From Dehalococcoidales bacterium (GTDB lineage Bacteria; Chloroflexota; Dehalococcoidia; Dehalococcoidales; RBG-16-60-22): DNA of 11,630 nt. The notes beneath the pieces are model-generated. The model was not told where the DNA came from. It saw only the letters and a list, made by a program, of their open reading frames with translations, and did not search any database. Position numbers and translations under genes: made by a program. Positions 1-6,865 of the stretch are shown piece after piece (the stretch's first letter is position 1; every line of letters starts with the position of its first letter). The stretch is taken from the NCBI GenBank assembly GCA_026416775.1, contig JAOAEN010000018.1, positions 1 to 11,630 on the forward strand, given 5' to 3'.

Positions 1-53
1 GTCATGCCACGCACCGGGAAGACCGCACGGCGTACCGGCCGAGAACCATCCAT
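1..53 (-). CDS. Probable 5' end of a divergent gene, possibly a sugar-phosphate nucleotidyltransferase (partial)
   Basis: On the minus strand an ATG at 53-51 opens a frame with no stop to the window edge (17 complete codons). A GAGGTG Shine-Dalgarno (complement of 58-63) lies 4 bases upstream, which is what makes this look like a real start. The visible residues run MDGSRPVRRAVFPVRGM. The stretch VRRAVFPVRGM recalls the first beta strand and loop of GalU/RmlA-type nucleotidyltransferases (typical form: K-A-V-I-P-x-x-G-x-G-T-R), but the glycine pattern is imperfect and only the N-terminus is present. A -10-like TATGAT lies on the minus strand at 97-92, with no convincing -35. The function is a weak guess. 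The existence of a coding start is better supported by the RBS. It would be transcribed divergently from the small exported protein gene at 228. Confidence 0.45.
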   Translation of the reverse strand, partial: MDGSRPVRRAVFPVRGM

Positions 54-158
54 TTTTCACCTCATTCCTATCTCCACCAATTCTAACACTTATCATACCG
101 CACCGGCGAAAGTACCGGCTGCGACAAATGTCCCGAAGACCGCCGCCTGCCCCCTGCA

Positions 159-175
159 TTAACCGGATTTTAACA
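159..175 (+). promoter_or_regulatory. Tandem TTAAC half-sites, 11 bp apart (putative response-regulator box)
   Basis: TTAACC at 159-164 and TTAACA at 170-175 are in direct repeat with start-to-start spacing of exactly 11 bp. OmpR/PhoB-family regulators bind as head-to-tail dimers to repeats about 11 bp apart, and the Bacillus PhoP box is made of TTAACA-like hexamers with short spacers. The second half-site coincides with the putative -35 hexamer, as in PhoB-type activation. A related pair lies upstream of the response regulator gene (847-863). An inverted TGTTA at 182-186 facing TAACA at 171-175 also allows a dyad reading. The binding protein is inferred. Confidence 0.5.
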
Positions 176-197
176 ACTCACTGTTATCCTCTATTAT
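170..197 (+). promoter_or_regulatory. Sigma70-type promoter for the small exported protein gene
   Basis: TTAACA (170-175, 5 of 6 matches to TTGACA) is followed after a 16-base spacer by TATTAT (192-197, 5 of 6 matches to TATAAT). The predicted transcription start is near 204, leaving a short leader with AGGAGGA at 214-220, seven bases before the ATG at 228. This is the best -35/-10 pair seen in the window. Confidence 0.6.
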
Positions 198-227
198 TGA
201 AAGCACACGAGAGAGGAGGAACAAATT

Positions 228-746
228 ATGTGGCGAAGAGGTAAAAGGTTCATCATTATCGCGGCAATCCTCACCATCGTAATCGGGGCGACCATCGGGG
301 GCGTGGCAATCGCCCAGGCAAACGATGACACATCAAGCCAGATTTCGGCCGAAAAGCCGACTTTCCTGGAAAGGGTAGCCCAGATCTACGAAAAGAACAC
401 GGGGACCGCAATCGATGCCGATGAACTCCAGAAAGCCATTGACGAGGCACGCCAGGCCATGAAGGACGAAGCCCTCGACCGCTATCTGGACACACTCATA
501 GAGCAGGGCAAGATCACCGAGGAGCAGGCAGAGGCCTACAAGAACTGGCTCAAGGCAAAACCCGCCTTCCCCACCGATGAGTTCAGGGAGTGGTGGGAAT
601 CCCGCCCGGATATCCCCGGACTCTGCCCGAACAAGATTGGCCCCTTCGGTGGCATGCGTGGCGAAGGCATGCCCCGCGGTTTCAAGAGCCCCAGGCATTT
701 CGGTGATGAGAGGCCCGGTAACCAGTCCGGCTTCGGCGGCTGGTAA
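228..746 (+). CDS. Small exported protein with Gly/Met/Arg-rich tail (DUF2680-like helical region)
   Basis: This 172-residue protein has a classic signal peptide: WRRGKR, a hydrophobic run at about residues 8-28, then AIAQA with likely cleavage after Ala31. The mature part begins with a charged helical region (about 45-112) containing LIEQGKITEEQAEAYKNWLK. The 'G-K-I-T-E-E-Q-A' helix resembles small exported proteins of the DUF2680 type, recalled from memory and not searched. The tail from about 129 is rich in Gly, Pro, Arg and Met, with PFGGMRGEGMPR at 139-150, one Cys (133) and a C-terminal GFGGW. AGGAGGA sits seven bases before the ATG, so the start is secure. It has its own promoter and terminator and lies just upstream of a two-component/ABC operon. 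A role as periplasmic or wall-side accessory or stress protein of that system, in the manner of CpxP or Spy, is an inference from position. No catalytic motif is seen. Confidence 0.85.
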   Translation: MWRRGKRFIIIAAILTIVIGATIGGVAIAQANDDTSSQISAEKPTFLERVAQIYEKNTGTAIDADELQKAIDEARQAMKDEALDRYLDTLIEQGKITEEQAEAYKNWLKAKPAFPTDEFREWWESRPDIPGLCPNKIGPFGGMRGEGMPRGFKSPRHFGDERPGNQSGFGGW

Positions 747-774
747 GAGCCAGCGCCGCGGTACGATGAACCAC

Positions 775-805
775 AGAAAGGGGGGTGAAAGACCCCTCTT
801 TCTTT
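775..805 (+). terminator. Intrinsic terminator after the small exported protein gene
   Basis: A 12-bp stem pairs 775-786 (AGAAAGGGGGGT) with 792-803 (ACCCCTCTTTCT), with one G-U pair and a 5-base GAAAG loop. A short T-rich run (803-805, then ATCCC) follows. It begins 28 bases after the stop codon. It would separate the small gene from the two-component operon, letting the two be expressed at different levels. The T tract is short, so termination may be partial. Confidence 0.65.
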
Positions 806-846
806 ATCCCGGCTGACTGCACCCTGCAAACATGCCTGAGCCCCGT

Positions 847-863
847 TTAATAATTCCTTAACA
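847..863 (+). promoter_or_regulatory. Second tandem TTAAY box, upstream of the response regulator
   Basis: TTAATA at 847-852 and TTAACA at 858-863 are direct repeats with the same 11-bp start-to-start spacing as the pair at 159-175. The position just upstream of the AT-rich -10 region fits autoregulation of the two-component operon by its own OmpR-family regulator. Ownership of the site is inferred. Confidence 0.45.
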
Positions 864-877
864 TTTATACTATAAAT
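863..877 (+). promoter_or_regulatory. AT-rich palindrome holding the likely -10 of the two-component operon
   Basis: The 15 bases are a perfect dyad: ATTTATA, a central C, then TATAAAT. It contains two -10 candidates, TATACT (866-871) and TATAAA (871-876). No good -35 lies at 17 bp: TTTAAT at 846-851 is 19 bases from the second candidate, which suggests dependence on an activator bound at the adjacent TTAAY box. It could also be an operator in its own right. Confidence 0.45.
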
Positions 878-893
878 TGAGGTAAGATATCAG

Positions 894-1604
894 GTGACGG
901 GAAACGAGATGAGCGGCAAAAAGGTGCTTGTCGTTGATGATGATGCCAAGACGGTGGATCTGGTCAGGATGTACCTCAACCGCGATGGCTACCGCGTCCT
1001 CACCGCGGATAACGGGATCGACGCGCTGAGGCTCGCCCGCGAGTCGCGCCCCGACCTGATCGTGCTTGACATCATGCTCCCCGGCATGAACGGTCTCGAC
1101 ATCTGCCGCACCCTGAGGAAGGAGTCGGACGTACCCATCATCATGCTCACGGCGCTTGCCACCGATGATGACAGGCTCCGCGGGCTTGACCTCGGGGCCG
1201 ATGACTACGTTACCAAGCCGTTCAGCCCGCGCGAGCTTGCCGCCCGGGTGCGTGCCGTTCTGAGGCGGCTCCCGGGAGAGAGAGGACCGGAAAAGATAGA
1301 ATACCGCGGGCTTACCGTGGACTTCACCAGACACGAAGCCTACCTCAACGGCAGGCCGCTCGGGCTCACCCCGGTTGAGTTCAAGATACTCGGGGTACTC
1401 ATCAAGGAACCGGGGAGAGTCTTTACCCGCGCCCAGATAATTGAAAAGGCCATGGGACATGACTTTGAGGGCTTTGACCGCACGATTGACGTGCACATCC
1501 TGAAGCTGCGTCGCAAGCTGGAGCCAGATCCCAGGCATCCGAGGTTCATCAAGACAGTCTATGGTACCGGTTACAAGTTCATGGAACAGGAAGATAATGC
1601 ATAG
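894..1604 (+). CDS. OmpR/PhoB-family response regulator
   Basis: The 236-residue protein (GTG start) has a receiver domain at about 10-122 and an OmpR-type winged helix at about 137-232. Receiver residues are all present: acidic pair DDD at 15-17, phospho-acceptor Asp59 (in VLDIMLPG), Thr86 and Lys108 (TKPF). The C-terminal half shows [24 protein letters not shown] (recognition helix) and the wing VYGTGYKF. It should be phosphorylated by the kinase that follows, overlapping by 8 bases, and then bind direct repeats in DNA. The start is uncertain. GTG at 894 has GAGG eleven bases upstream, whereas ATG at 909 ([12 protein letters not shown]) gives the usual family N-terminus but lacks a clear Shine-Dalgarno. 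The gene is first in a five-gene co-oriented cluster. The pair of TTAAY half-sites at 847-863 suggests autoregulation. Confidence 0.96.
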   Translation: MTGNEMSGKKVLVVDDDAKTVDLVRMYLNRDGYRVLTADNGIDALRLARESRPDLIVLDIMLPGMNGLDICRTLRKESDVPIIMLTALATDDDRLRGLDLGADDYVTKPFSPRELAARVRAVLRRLPGERGPEKIEYRGLTVDFTRHEAYLNGRPLGLTPVEFKILGVLIKEPGRVFTRAQIIEKAMGHDFEGFDRTIDVHILKLRRKLEPDPRHPRFIKTVYGTGYKFMEQEDNA

Positions 1605-3024
1605 CCTGCAGTTCCGTCTTCTCGCCGCCTTCACGCTGGTGATTATCGTCATCATCGGTGCCGCATTCTTCTCCACTTATCAGGCAACACGCAACGAGAT
1701 CAGCCGCGTTGAGGAAAGACTGGAACTCCTCCAGGACAGAAGGATAGAGATGGAACTGCGGCGTTACTACCAGCTCGAGGGAAGCTGGGAAAACGTCCAG
1801 CGCATCGTCGTGCAGTGGGGGAACCTCTACGGGCGGCGCATCATCCTCACCAACGCCGATAACGTGGTCATCGCCGACTCCGAGGAAAGCCTCATCGGGC
1901 ACACGTACAGTGACGAGAAGACCGCCCACAGGATAGCCATCCTCAGGGCAAGTCTGCCGTCGCCCTTCGGGTTCATGCGCCCGCCCCGGGCTACTCCGAA
2001 TACCGAAAAACAGTCCGGCGAAATCGCCGTGATTGCCCACATCCTACCCGGCGGGCAGTCAGATATCAACCGGGCTGCCCTGCAGATCACCTACAGCACC
2101 ATCGGGCGTTCCTTTATTATTGCAGGTGTCCTTGCTATTGTGCTTGCCTTTATCCTCACCTTCTTCCTTTCACGCCGCATCCTGGCACCGGTACAAGCCC
2201 TCATTGAAGCAACAAGGCATTTCGGCAAAGGGAACTTCTCGCACCGTGTGCAGTGTAGCGACCGAAGCGAACTCGGCGAGCTAGCGCTGGCATTCAATTC
2301 TATGGCAGATGACCTCGAACGCAACGAGAGACTGCGCCGCAATATGGTCGCCGATGTTGCCCATGAACTGCGGACGCCGCTTTCCAACCTCAGGGGTTAC
2401 CTGGAAGCCATAAGCGATGGGGTGGTCAGCCCCGATGAAAAGACGATCAGCCTCCTCAACGAAGAGGCGGCAACGCTTTCTCGCCTTGTCAACGACCTCC
2501 AGGAACTGAGCCTCGCCGATGCCGGGGAGCTCAGGCTCAACCGCCAGAGCCATGATATCGGCCGGCTCGTGCAGGAAACGGTGCAGGCCACGCAGGCAAA
2601 GGCGCTCGCCAAGGGCTTGGTCCTCACCACGGACCTGCCCGAAGGGTTGCCCGAGGTAAACATTGATGCCCACCGCATAAGACAAGTACTCCTCAACCTG
2701 CTGGAAAATGCCATTACCCATACTGACAGGGGCGGGCGCCTTACGGTGAGTATCCGAAGCGATGGTAAATTCGTCCGGATCAGCGTTGCCGATACCGGCG
2801 AGGGCATCCCTGAGGCAGACCTGCCCTTCATCTTTGAGCGTTTCTACCGCGTCGATAAGTCGCGCGCCCGTGCCACCGGCGGAAGCGGGCTGGGGCTCAC
2901 CATCGCCAGGCGCCTTGTGGAAGCCCACGGCGGTACCATCAGCGTGCAGAGCAAGACCGGTCAGGGAAGCACCTTCACCTTCACCATACCGCTGAACAGC
3001 GAGAAGACAGGAGAACAAGCATGA
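1597..3024 (+). CDS. Membrane sensor histidine kinase (BaeS/PhoR-like)
   Basis: The chosen ATG at 1597 (MHSLQFRLL) gives 475 residues, overlaps the regulator stop by 8 bases and has AGGAA just upstream. An in-frame ATG at 1561 would add 12 unlikely residues. Order: TM1 about 8-28; extracytoplasmic sensor about 29-170 with a strand-like segment [18 protein letters not shown]2 about 172-191; HAMP about 192-245; HisKA with [10 protein letters not shown], phospho-acceptor His256; HATPase with N box [12 protein letters not shown] (Asn371), G1 DTGEGIP (Asp399), F box FERFYR and G2 GGSGLGL (428-434). All catalytic motifs are intact. It should autophosphorylate and pass phosphate to Asp59 of the upstream regulator. 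The sensor domain contains an odd Pro-rich loop, PFGFMRPPR at 123-131, echoed in other exported proteins here. The stimulus is unknown; linkage to an export system suggests an envelope stress or toxic compound. It overlaps the next gene by 4 bases (ATGA). Confidence 0.96.
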   Translation: MHSLQFRLLAAFTLVIIVIIGAAFFSTYQATRNEISRVEERLELLQDRRIEMELRRYYQLEGSWENVQRIVVQWGNLYGRRIILTNADNVVIADSEESLIGHTYSDEKTAHRIAILRASLPSPFGFMRPPRATPNTEKQSGEIAVIAHILPGGQSDINRAALQITYSTIGRSFIIAGVLAIVLAFILTFFLSRRILAPVQALIEATRHFGKGNFSHRVQCSDRSELGELALAFNSMADDLERNERLRRNMVADVAHELRTPLSNLRGYLEAISDGVVSPDEKTISLLNEEAATLSRLVNDLQELSLADAGELRLNRQSHDIGRLVQETVQATQAKALAKGLVLTTDLPEGLPEVNIDAHRIRQVLLNLLENAITHTDRGGRLTVSIRSDGKFVRISVADTGEGIPEADLPFIFERFYRVDKSRARATGGSGLGLTIARRLVEAHGGTISVQSKTGQGSTFTFTIPLNSEKTGEQA

Positions 3025-3854
3025 TGAAGAAGACCGCGAAATTCTTTCTTGCCACTATCGTCCTGGTAAGCCTTCTTGCCTCTATATCTGGCTGTGGCAA
3101 GGGGAACAGCAACGCTACCCCCGCAGGTCAGACATTTACCGTGAAGCGGGACAGCTTCACTCTGGAGGTCACCGCCGCCGGCAACCTCGCGCTTTCCCGC
3201 ACCGAAGATATCCCCGTTGAATTTTTCTACCCCGCGGGGACAAAGGGCACCATTGCCAGCGTCCTGGTAGAAGAAGGGGATACGGTGAAAGAAGGGCAGG
3301 TGCTGGTAACCCTTGACCGGGATGAATGGGACGAACAGCTCAAGGTGCTCAGGAAAGCCCTTGATACTGCGAAGCGTAACGTGATTACCAAGACCACCGC
3401 GGTGAAGGACGCGGAAATGGAACTTGCCAGTCTGAAGCGACAGGTCACCACCAAGAAAAATGCCATCGCCGCTGCGGAGTATCAGGTGAAGCTGAAGGAA
3501 CTGGCGGTCAAGGAAGCGGAGCTCAAAGTCCAGTCTGCCAACGAGACCCTTTACAAGATAGAGCAGGTGAAGAAGGCACAAGATGCCGTTGAGCAGGCAC
3601 AGCAGACCCTTGACTTCGTGAAGCTCATCATCTCGGGGATAGTCGGCGGGGGACTCCAGGTTGTGGACTTCAGCTACTGGACCGGGCTGAGAACAAGCAC
3701 TCAGGACGAGCTTGAACAGGCGCAGCAGGAGCTTGAGGATATCCTGGCCGAAACGCACGTGGACCTTACCACGGACGTGAAACTGCAGATAGCCCAGCAG
3801 AAACTGCTCATTGAGCAGTACCAGCTTGCGGTAGACAAGGCAAGCTTGACCTGA
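3021..3854 (+). CDS. Membrane-fusion (periplasmic adaptor) lipoprotein, N-terminal part before a frameshift
   Basis: The gene begins at ATGA overlapping the kinase stop and gives 277 residues. A lipoprotein signal (KK, hydrophobic core, ISGC) puts lipidation at Cys25. Residues 64-106 form the first half of a biotinyl/lipoyl-like domain ([20 protein letters not shown]). From about 104 a long Ala/Glu/Lys/Gln-rich coiled coil follows. A hydrophobic, Gly-rich segment (about 200-224, [14 protein letters not shown] then DFSYW) probably forms the hairpin tip, and the returning helix starts near 225. It ends abruptly in the coiled coil at AVDKASLT and lacks the second lipoyl half, beta barrel and membrane-proximal domains. 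These appear in another frame at 3884-4831. With one base restored near 3842 the whole would be about 603 residues, a MacA/HlyD-family adaptor for the ABC transporter that follows. As it stands it is either a natural mutation or an assembly or sequencing error. Confidence 0.88.
   Translation: MMKKTAKFFLATIVLVSLLASISGCGKGNSNATPAGQTFTVKRDSFTLEVTAAGNLALSRTEDIPVEFFYPAGTKGTIASVLVEEGDTVKEGQVLVTLDRDEWDEQLKVLRKALDTAKRNVITKTTAVKDAEMELASLKRQVTTKKNAIAAAEYQVKLKELAVKEAELKVQSANETLYKIEQVKKAQDAVEQAQQTLDFVKLIISGIVGGGLQVVDFSYWTGLRTSTQDELEQAQQELEDILAETHVDLTTDVKLQIAQQKLLIEQYQLAVDKASLT
3815..3854 (+). other. Frameshift interval in the adaptor gene
   Basis: Both frames are open only between the TGA at 3812-3814 (closing the downstream frame) and the TGA at 3852-3854 (ending the upstream frame). 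Coiled-coil character continues smoothly if the shift is at about 3842: AVDKA from the first frame joins [14 protein letters not shown] from the second. This equals loss of one A, where GCAAAGCTT would have been expected and GCAAGCTT is seen. No classical X-XXY-YYZ slippery heptamer is present. Confidence 0.8.
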
Positions 3855-3883
3855 ACGAAGCCAGGTTTGCCCTTGAAGGAGCG

Positions 3884-4831
3884 GTGGCCGACCTAGAAGA
3901 TGCCGAGTATGCGGTCTTCAAGGCAGAGCAGGCCCTGGAAAACGCCCGTCTTGACCTCGCCGAGGCCGAGTCGGCGCTGGAAGATGCCCAGAAGGACTAC
4001 GATGAAGCCATGAGCATGAGCCCGGAGATAACCGCCCCCTTTGATGGCTTTGTCACCAAGGTAAATGTTACCGGCGGCGATGAGGTGCTCAAGGGTACCA
4101 TTGCCGTCCAGATCGCCGATACGAACAAGTTTGAGGCAGAAATCTACGTGAGCGAAATGGACATCGGCAAGATAAACATCGGCAGCCGTGCCACGATAAC
4201 CGCGGATGCCCTCACCGGGATGGTCTTCCCGGCAAAGGTAACCCACATCTCTCCCACCGCCACCATACAATCGGGCGTGGTGAACTACAAGGTCAGGGTG
4301 GAGCTGGAAGAGCTACCCGCCACCATGCCGCAACAGATGTTCCCCGCCACCGACAACACCACGACGGCCTTCCCCCCTGTACCACGGATGACAGGCATGT
4401 CCGGTAACGTTACACGAGAGCAGGGAGACATGTTCATGAGAAACAGGCCATCCGGCGGCTTCTTCCCGTTTGGCTCCGGTAATGCCACCCTGCCGCGCGG
4501 CATGACGATGGGCACCACCACCGCTTCCCAGCTCCGCGAGGGGCTCAGCGTTACGGTGAGCATCATCGTGGACAGCCGCACCAACGTGCTCGTCGTACCC
4601 AACGGTGCCATCATCACCGAAGGCTTTGCAACCTATGTTGAGGTCATCAAGGATACGGGTGCCACGGAGAAACGCGCCGTAAAGACCGGGCTCAGCAACT
4701 GGCAGTATACCGAAATCACCGAGGGACTCACCGAGGGCGAAAAGGTCAAGGTCTCGCTGACCGCGGGCACGTCCTCATCAAGCTTACGCATGCGCTCCGG
4801 GATGTTCTTCGGTCCTCCGCCGGGCAGATAG
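3884..4831 (+). CDS. Membrane-fusion (periplasmic adaptor) protein, C-terminal part after the frameshift
   Basis: This frame continues the adaptor; its homologous coding starts near 3842, and GTG at 3884 is simply the first start codon in frame. A GAAGGAG lies only two bases before it, so independent translation looks poor. The 315 residues hold the rest of the coiled coil (about 1-45), the second lipoyl half (ITAPFDGFVTKVNVTGGDEV, 49-68), a beta barrel (IADTNKFEAEIYVSE, EMDIGKINIGSRATI) and a membrane-proximal region (VLVVPNGAIITEG, RAVKTGLSNWQYTEI, GLTEGEKVKV). Between the beta strands ending near 144 and resuming near 216 is a low-complexity insert of about 70 residues with eight Met plus Pro, Thr and Gly, including PFGSG and LPRGMTMG. 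The C-terminus ends MFFGPPPGR. It lies 15 bases before the ABC ATPase gene with AGAAGGTGG between. The two halves together would link the MacB-like permease to an outer layer or act on its substrate. Confidence 0.85.
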   Translation: MADLEDAEYAVFKAEQALENARLDLAEAESALEDAQKDYDEAMSMSPEITAPFDGFVTKVNVTGGDEVLKGTIAVQIADTNKFEAEIYVSEMDIGKINIGSRATITADALTGMVFPAKVTHISPTATIQSGVVNYKVRVELEELPATMPQQMFPATDNTTTAFPPVPRMTGMSGNVTREQGDMFMRNRPSGGFFPFGSGNATLPRGMTMGTTTASQLREGLSVTVSIIVDSRTNVLVVPNGAIITEGFATYVEVIKDTGATEKRAVKTGLSNWQYTEITEGLTEGEKVKVSLTAGTSSSSLRMRSGMFFGPPPGR

Positions 4832-4846
4832 AGAAGGTGGGTCAGC

Positions 4847-5515
4847 ATGATCAGGCTTGAAAACATCACCAAGACCTACCGGATGGGGAAACAGGAGCTT
4901 ACCGTGCTTTCGGGTATCTCCCTGGAAGTCCAGAAAGGAGAGCTTGTCGCCATCATGGGCCCGTCCGGCTCGGGAAAGACCACGCTCCTCAACATCATCG
5001 GCTGTCTGGACAGCCCCACCTCGGGGAAATATGTCCTTGATGGCAGGGAAGTAAGCCAGCTCAAGGGGAGTGAGCTTGCCGAGGTGAGGGGCAGGAAGAT
5101 CGGTTTTGTTTTCCAGAGCTTCAATCTCCTGCCCCGGCTTTCGGCGCTTGCCAATGTAGAACTCGGCATGCGGTATGCCGGCGGGATTGAACGCAGAAGG
5201 GCAATCGAGGCGCTCAGTCGCGTCGGGCTTGGCGACCGCCTTCACCATAAGCCGACCGAGCTTTCCGGCGGGGAACAGCAGCGTGTCGCCATCGCCCGGG
5301 CACTGGTGAAAAATCCCCCGCTGATCCTCGCCGATGAGCCGACGGGAAACCTTGACAGTCGCGCCGGGGCAGAGGTGCTCTCCATCCTCAAGTCGCTCCA
5401 CGCCGAGCAGGGCATTACCCTCATCATGATCACCCACGACCCAAACGTCGCCAGACACTGCCAGCGCATCATCCACCTGCGTGACGGGCAGGTGGTCAGG
5501 GAGGAAAGACCGTGA
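4847..5515 (+). CDS. ABC transporter ATP-binding protein, MacB/LolD type
   Basis: The 222-residue length is typical of LolD/FtsE/MacB-type stand-alone ATPases. Motifs in order: A-loop Tyr11, Walker A GPSGSGKT (38-45), Q loop Gln90 (VFQSFNLLPR), signature LSGGEQQRVAIARA (139-152), Walker B LILADEP (159-165), D loop GNLD and switch His197 (ITHDP). All are intact, so it should hydrolyse ATP at the inner face of the membrane, paired with the permease encoded next. AGAAGGTGG sits about six bases before the ATG. The gene overlaps the permease by 4 bases (GTGA), which suggests translational coupling and a fixed ratio. In MacB proper the ATPase and permease are fused; here they are separate, as in LolCDE and many Gram-positive YknXYZ-like systems. 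Those systems move peptides, lipoproteins or drugs, so the substrate cannot be fixed from sequence. Confidence 0.97.
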   Translation: MIRLENITKTYRMGKQELTVLSGISLEVQKGELVAIMGPSGSGKTTLLNIIGCLDSPTSGKYVLDGREVSQLKGSELAEVRGRKIGFVFQSFNLLPRLSALANVELGMRYAGGIERRRAIEALSRVGLGDRLHHKPTELSGGEQQRVAIARALVKNPPLILADEPTGNLDSRAGAEVLSILKSLHAEQGITLIMITHDPNVARHCQRIIHLRDGQVVREERP

Positions 5516-6738
5516 GAAAATGGCTTGAACCGGTCATCACCGCCTGGACAGGCATCGCCACACACAAGCTGCGCAGCTTCCTCACCACGCTCGGCATCGT
5601 CATCGGTGTGGCGGCGGTGATTACCCTTATGTCCGTCGGCAAAGGAGCGGAAGCCCAGATCCTTGCCAATATCAAGAGCCTCGGTTCCAACCTCATCACC
5701 ATCTATCCCGGTGCCATCATGGCTTTCGGCGTGAGGGGCGGCGCTTCCCAGACGCTGACGATACAGGATGCCGAGGCAATCTCCCAGCAGGTACCCTACA
5801 TTTCCGCGGTGGCGCCGGCATACTCAAGCCGGCTCCAGCTTATCGCGGGCAACAAGAACACCAACGCGCAGGTCACCGGCACCACCCCGCAGTACCTTGC
5901 GGTGAACAACCTCAAGGTCGCGCAGGGCAGCTTCTTCACGGATGACGATTACCAGCGCGGGAACAAGGTCGTGGTGCTGGGAGCGACCGTCGCCGAGGAC
6001 CTTTTTGCCGGCACCAGCCCGATCGGGCAGCAGATCAGGATGGGCACGGTTATCGCCCGCGTCATCGGCGTGCTGGAAAGCAAAGGGGCAATGTTCGGCT
6101 CCCCGGATGAAGCGGTGCTCATGCCGCTTACTGCCATGCAGCAGGCAGTCGCCCAGCCGCGCACTCCGCAGGGCGGGAAGATCGTCTCCTCAATCTCGCT
6201 CACGGTAACCGATGAGAAATACACCGAGGAAGTTATTGCCAGCATCAAGAGCCTGCTGCGTACCCGCCACAAGCTCTCCGACTTTGCCGAGGACGATTTT
6301 AATATTATGTCTACAGAACAGCTTGCCAGCACCCTTTCCGAGGCCATCGGCACGATGACCCTTCTCCTCGGGGCAATCGCCGCCATCTCGCTCCTCGTGG
6401 GCGGCATCGGCGTGATGAACATCATGCTGGTCTCGGTGCTGGAAAGGACGCGCGAGATCGGCATCCGCAAGGCACTTGGGGCAAAGGAAAGAGACATCTG
6501 GGGGCAGTTCCTCATTGAAGCAGCGATGCTGTGCCTTGCCGGGGGGATAATCGGCGTCATCCTGGGGTGGAGTGTTGCCTTCATCATCAGGAGCACCGGC
6601 ACCATGACCACGCTGGTCACCGCCGATATCGTTTTCCTTGCCGTTTCGGTCTCGGTGGGCATCGGGCTTTTCTTCGGCTTCTATCCGGCATGGAATGCCT
6701 CCCGGCTTAACCCCATTGAGGCCCTGCGTGCCGAATAG
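5512..6738 (+). CDS. MacB/FtsX-type ABC transporter permease
   Basis: The 408 residues show the MacB plan. A short amphipathic N-terminus (AWTGIATHKLRSFLTTLGI) leads into TM1 (about 22-42). A large extracytoplasmic core follows (about 45-270) with MacB_PCD-like features such as SLGSNLITIYPG and the segment VVLGATVAEDLF. Three C-terminal TMs make the FtsX domain: about 282-306, 335-359 and 372-392. The coupling region ERTREIGIRKALGA (311-324) and the end WNASRLNPIEALRAE are hallmarks of the family. The GTG start overlaps the ATPase stop by 4 bases. Such permeases act by mechanotransmission rather than by a channel through the membrane, pushing substrate through an adaptor and, in two-membrane cells, TolC. 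No TolC gene is visible here, so in this organism the complex may act without an outer-membrane duct. It is the last gene of the operon. Confidence 0.96.
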   Translation: MRKWLEPVITAWTGIATHKLRSFLTTLGIVIGVAAVITLMSVGKGAEAQILANIKSLGSNLITIYPGAIMAFGVRGGASQTLTIQDAEAISQQVPYISAVAPAYSSRLQLIAGNKNTNAQVTGTTPQYLAVNNLKVAQGSFFTDDDYQRGNKVVVLGATVAEDLFAGTSPIGQQIRMGTVIARVIGVLESKGAMFGSPDEAVLMPLTAMQQAVAQPRTPQGGKIVSSISLTVTDEKYTEEVIASIKSLLRTRHKLSDFAEDDFNIMSTEQLASTLSEAIGTMTLLLGAIAAISLLVGGIGVMNIMLVSVLERTREIGIRKALGAKERDIWGQFLIEAAMLCLAGGIIGVILGWSVAFIIRSTGTMTTLVTADIVFLAVSVSVGIGLFFGFYPAWNASRLNPIEALRAE

Positions 6739-6746
6739 CAGGCGCT

Positions 6747-6833
6747 ACCGGCAGGCTGCCCGCTTCCGGCCTTTCTTTCGCTGCCTGCCTCTCCGTTTAT
6801 CACCCTCCGGATAGAGACACCGGCAGGTGCCCG
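6747..6833 (+). repeat. Imperfect direct repeat in the spacer between permease and fabF
   Basis: ACCGGCAGGCTGCCCG (6747-6762) recurs as ACCGGCAGGTGCCCG (6819-6833), differing by one base deletion. GGCAGGC at 6750-6756 can also pair with GCCTGCC at 6783-6789 across a 26-base loop, but no T tract follows. No gene is seen in this 190-base spacer and no convincing terminator closes the transporter operon. The repeat may be chance in GC-rich DNA. Confidence 0.35.
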
Positions 6834-6865
6834 GGGAGTACATCAAGAGGCTTCATCTGCCATGC

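Noticed and set aside
1561..1596. Longer histidine kinase start at ATG 1561
   Set aside because: It would overlap the regulator by 44 bases and add a non-family N-terminus. ATG 1597 has a Shine-Dalgarno and gives a normal TM1 start.
2281..3018. 245-codon open frame antisense to the kinase catalytic domain
   Set aside because: The plus strand encodes every kinase motif; the antisense product has no recognisable features.
3840..3848. Programmed -1 ribosomal frameshift in the adaptor gene
   Set aside because: No X-XXY-YYZ slippery heptamer is present in the zero frame and I could not see a clear downstream stimulatory hairpin. A one-base loss or sequence error is simpler.
6748..6790. Intrinsic terminator after the permease gene
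   Set aside because: The only pairing (GGCAGGC with GCCTGCC) has a 26-base loop and no following T tract.
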